Of a stretch of DNA of 64,000 nt, positions 61,249 through 64,000 are shown one piece after another. The stretch spans positions 43,584 to 107,583 of the forward strand of contig CABFPE010000097.1 in the NCBI GenBank assembly GCA_900660155.1. The letters run 5' to 3'. How positions within the stretch are numbered: the stretch's first letter is position 1; the number at the start of each line of letters is the position of its first letter. The stretch is from Hofstenia miamia (taxonomy: Eukaryota; Xenacoelomorpha; Acoela; Hofsteniidae). Made by a program: the position numbers and the translations under genes. The notes beneath the pieces are model-generated. The model was given only the letters and a program-made list of their open reading frames with translations. It had not been told where the DNA came from and searched no databases.

Positions 61249-61668
61249 TGTAGCATCATCCAAAAGATAAAACAGAAAGAAGCTGCAAAACGTTGCAGAA
61301 GAACTAAGATCGAAATTGAAGTGATTAAAAAATATTATGATTAAATCAAGTGTGATTATTTCAGTTTGATTTTGTATATTGCAACCAAGAAAATAACATG
61401 TGTTGAAAAAGAGATAATTGTATCTGTTGATAAAACGTTTTCGACAAATTGTTGCTTACATCATTTTTAGCCGCCATCTTGGCAGACGTTTAAATTCAAA
61501 TCAACAGGTACTTCTCTTCAATTTACTATAAATACGATTAAAACTATTGTAAGCATTGATAAAGAATATTACTCTGAATTCTATTTATTTCATCTTATTA
61601 ATGGTTTGATTATTAATAAGATGTCGAGCTAATTGAGCGGTGTTTAGTAGTGGTCTGGATCCATCACA
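61249..61668 (+). repeat. Candidate 3' LTR of the virus-like element
   Basis: 420 bp starting TGTAGCATCATCCAAAAG and ending GGATCCATCACA, with a TATA-like TATAAATA near 61530. No second direct copy exists in the window, so LTR status rests on ends and context only. Confidence 0.35.
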
Positions 61669-61960
61669 GGGAATGATTCAAGGGTCTCTGTGCCAGATCA
61701 CGAAAGTGCACTTAAGTTAGGTGTAGGGGATTTCTCTCAATTAGCCAACTAGCATTTCCAACTACATGTATTAGATAATTAGCCTTCAACAAATGGTTGG
61801 ATAACCAAACCTTAGGGAATATATTTATACAGTTTTATAGTTGTGGCCATAAAGGTAGCATATTTTGAAATGTTTTCTATATCCTTTTTAACTTTGAAGG
61901 AAAACGTTGTAAGCAAGCATTATGTGTATCAAATTACTACAAAACAATCAACAATAACAC
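61669..61960. other. No feature recognised
   Basis: Flank of the element; no coding or repeat signal seen. Confidence 0.5.
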
Positions 61961-61962
61961 AG

Positions 61963-62243
61963 GGTGTCACTAATATTTAGTTGCCTGGCCCTTGGCTGCA
62001 ATAACTGCCTCCAGGTGACGGAACAGGGAAATCTTCTGACACAATGCTTGATGTATTTTGTGCTCTAAATAATGTAATGACGTACTGTGAAGGCCTGCCA
62101 CCTTTGCTTTGAGTGTTCACCAGCAGGTTTCAATAGGATTCAACAGCCAACCACTCTCTAATGGTTTTGTAACATCAAGCTCCATCATGTTGAAATTATC
62201 GCAAGTTTAGTGGTTGCATGCATTTATGAAGTTTGTCTTTCAA
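61963..62243 (-). mobile_element. Tc1-like transposase C-terminal fragment
   Basis: The minus strand reads ...GWLLNPIETCW.TLKAKVAG, then HKIHQALCQKI. NPIE.CW..LK is the NPIENVW..LK motif holding the third catalytic residue of Tc1-type DDE transposases. The outer end CAGGGTGTCACTAATATTTA (about 61960-61979) looks like a Tc1/mariner terminal repeat. One stop interrupts it, and it is cut by the single N at 62244. Confidence 0.7.
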
Positions 62244-62244
62244 N

Positions 62245-62530
62245 GGATGCCAATGGCCAGAAGTGTTGGACCACAGCGGGAGTTGGTAATCATTGGTAGT
62301 ATAGACACTATCATAATAATGATTAAGATCATAGGAGTTAAATTCACTCTCAGAGGGAGTAACACGATGCCTACCAATCAACTTCTTGACAGAATTCCAC
62401 CAAACACAGCTACCACGTTGCTCGGAATGTCTCACATTGTTAAAAATGAGGCAACGGACGCGTTCAGTGATGCAACCAGCTTCTTGGAAACGACGTACAG
62501 AATATAATGCTTCACTAAATAGCTAATTTA
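62245..62530 (-). mobile_element. Upstream part of the LINE at 56050-57511
   Basis: The minus strand is open from about 62525 and reads YSVRRFQEAGCITERVRCLI, then HSEQRGSCVWWNSVKKLIGR, then YYDSVYTTNDYQLPLWSNTS. The last part lies in the 96-bp overlap with 57416-57511, and the reading continues there without a frame change. This is the pre-RT linker of the LINE ORF. Confidence 0.85.
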
Positions 62531-64000
62531 TCAAGATCATTTATTGTTATTAATAAACTTACTACCAAATTGCAAAAAGAGATTACTTGGAGATTTTTGG
62601 GCAAAAAGAAATAAAAACAACTTTTGCAAAAAAAACAATGTTTTGATTTGACGATACGATACAATTTAGATCACTCTAGCATTGTTATCTTCCGAATATA
62701 ACAACATAAACTAGATTGGCAATGCATCTCCCACGTTATATTTCACTTTGGCTTGGCTACTGAGAAAACGTCTGGAGATTACTTTGAAGCGCTAGCTAAA
62801 ATAACCATAATAGAATAGAATAGAATTTTAATAGGGAACATAATATGTTCCAAATTCAAATGAATTGAGACAAGCCTGTAATGCTAATACAAGAATTAAA
62901 ATTTAACTTCATGAAAATAATGAACTAAATGCTTATGTTTACATTTCGGTTTACTTAACAAAAATCAAATACTTCATAGGTTAATGAGAATGAAAATTAT
63001 TCCTGATCGGCCTAGGCTGACAAGGTTAATTACGATCGAGGTTAAATAATCGAATAAGAATAATGAATGTATTTAACTTTCAAAGAATTGATATCTTGGA
63101 TTATTTAATCTTTAAATTTGTTTATAAAGTAAAGAGAACAACGTATTTAAAAATTTCATTTTTTCAGGGTTTTCAATATTTTCAAAACAAACTTTAGGTA
63201 ATCAGTTCAATTTTCGGTACTAACGCTTTTTAAATGTTGATTTACTTGCGTGTTTAAAGTTCCTTTGCGACTTTTCTCGATCACGCTCGAAATTTTTTCA
63301 AGCAGACATTTAAATAAAGCCACTGTTCCAGCATTTGGGGTTTAAAGTTATGGTATACTTGCTATTGATGATGATTGCTTTTGCAAGTTAGCTAGTTAAT
63401 TTAAGGTTTTATTTTTGTTTATCTGACGCCACATAAAATTCTGATTATAAAGGTGATGTGCTGGCTAATTGTCAGCGAAATTTTTATATATATAAAAATT
63501 AAATTATTGTAATAATTTTTACTACAACAATCAGTTATTGACATACATTGTAAATTGCAATATGTGCGAAAAACAATTATTGTAGAAGAAACCCTATTTG
63601 TGGGTAGTCATTTTTTACGTTGTTTAATCTCAAATGAATATTTTTTCAGAAATTAAATTTCACGTAAATACGGTGTACACCTAATGATAATACATTACTA
63701 TGACATAGCGGAATCTAACAAAACATTAGCCTCTACTTCTAACTTCAAAAAAGAGCATGCATGTAATAACTGGTGGGGTAATATTTACGATTAGTCTGAA
63801 AATTGCATTTAATATATGTTCTAAAACTTACAAATATCTTTGTGGAACCACAAAATACCCAAATTTTTCATATCAGATATGCATTTTAGCTATATTTTTT
63901 TCCCAAACTATAAAATAAATAGCTGCATTTAAGAAGTATTTAATTTGAAAAACATACCCTAGCATCTTATCAGATGCAAATTACTCTGATATAATTCTTT
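62531..64000. other. No gene recognised
   Basis: AT-rich. A short TAGAA pentamer run near 62810-62827, and no open frame of note. Confidence 0.5.

Larger units (their letters stand above)
58512..61668 (+). mobile_element. Unrecognised virus-like element, LTR-type, broken
   Basis: The contig between the gap and 61668 is a fossil element. A long A-rich coding stretch (58563-61214) is open in one frame apart from about five breaks, and is followed by a G-run (61240-61246) placed like a polypurine tract. A candidate 3' LTR follows (61249-61668, TGT...ACA ends, TATAAATA inside). An 18-bp sequence at the LTR start recurs inverted at 58528-58545, just inside the gap edge. I see no reverse transcriptase, protease, zinc knuckle, integrase, envelope or capsid motif, so family and even class are uncertain; the 5' part may lie in the gap. 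The modest number of breaks suggests it is younger than the LINE and P relics here. Confidence 0.4.

Overview
The window is nuclear DNA of an invertebrate animal. It is AT-rich, has long introns with GT/AG splice sites, and carries two animal membrane-protein genes set in dense, mostly dead transposon sequence. I cannot name the species. An early-branching, cnidarian-like animal would fit the LDLa-bearing DEG/ENaC channel and the mix of LINE, P, piggyBac, mariner and hAT relics, but nothing here decides it. The assembly comes from a heterozygous diploid: single Ns at 34153, 43926, 58668 and 62244 and a run of exactly 1000 Ns (57512-58511). Three of these marks lie beside duplicated sequence that looks like two haplotypes or contig ends joined end to end.

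Region by region. 1-11.7 kb holds no intact gene: a LINE reverse-transcriptase fragment, a MITE, a decayed P-element/THAP9-type transposase split by a piggyBac-type MITE, and microsatellites. 11.8-30 kb holds a complete plus-strand DEG/ENaC channel gene (8 coding exons, 17289-29895, 606 residues, all splice phases agreeing). LDLa exons sit in its ectodomain, and its 6.9 kb first intron is full of mariner and LINE debris. 30-34.5 kb holds tandemly duplicated minus-strand LINE tails, a minisatellite and a haplotype duplication. 35.5-53.6 kb holds a complete minus-strand XPR1 phosphate exporter (14 coding exons, 672 residues, all phases agreeing). Its introns hold a mariner copy, a Tc1-type transposase fragment, four MITEs or foldback elements, and plus-strand exon-like sequence including a C2H2 zinc finger. 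55-62.5 kb holds a minus-strand LINE interrupted in the assembly by a gap and a separate contig. That contig carries an unrecognised, broken virus-like element with an LTR-like end, plus a Tc1-type transposase fragment. 62.5-64 kb holds nothing I can recognise.

The two host genes are independent: a cation channel of the DEG/ENaC/ASIC superfamily and a phosphate exporter regulated through its SPX domain. They lie tail to tail (stops at 29895 and 35528), separated by LINE sequence. The best leads are the LDLa-DEG/ENaC architecture, a MITE seen as filled and empty alleles of one site, the unrecognised element at 58.5-61.7 kb, and the antisense zinc-finger exon inside the XPR1 intron.
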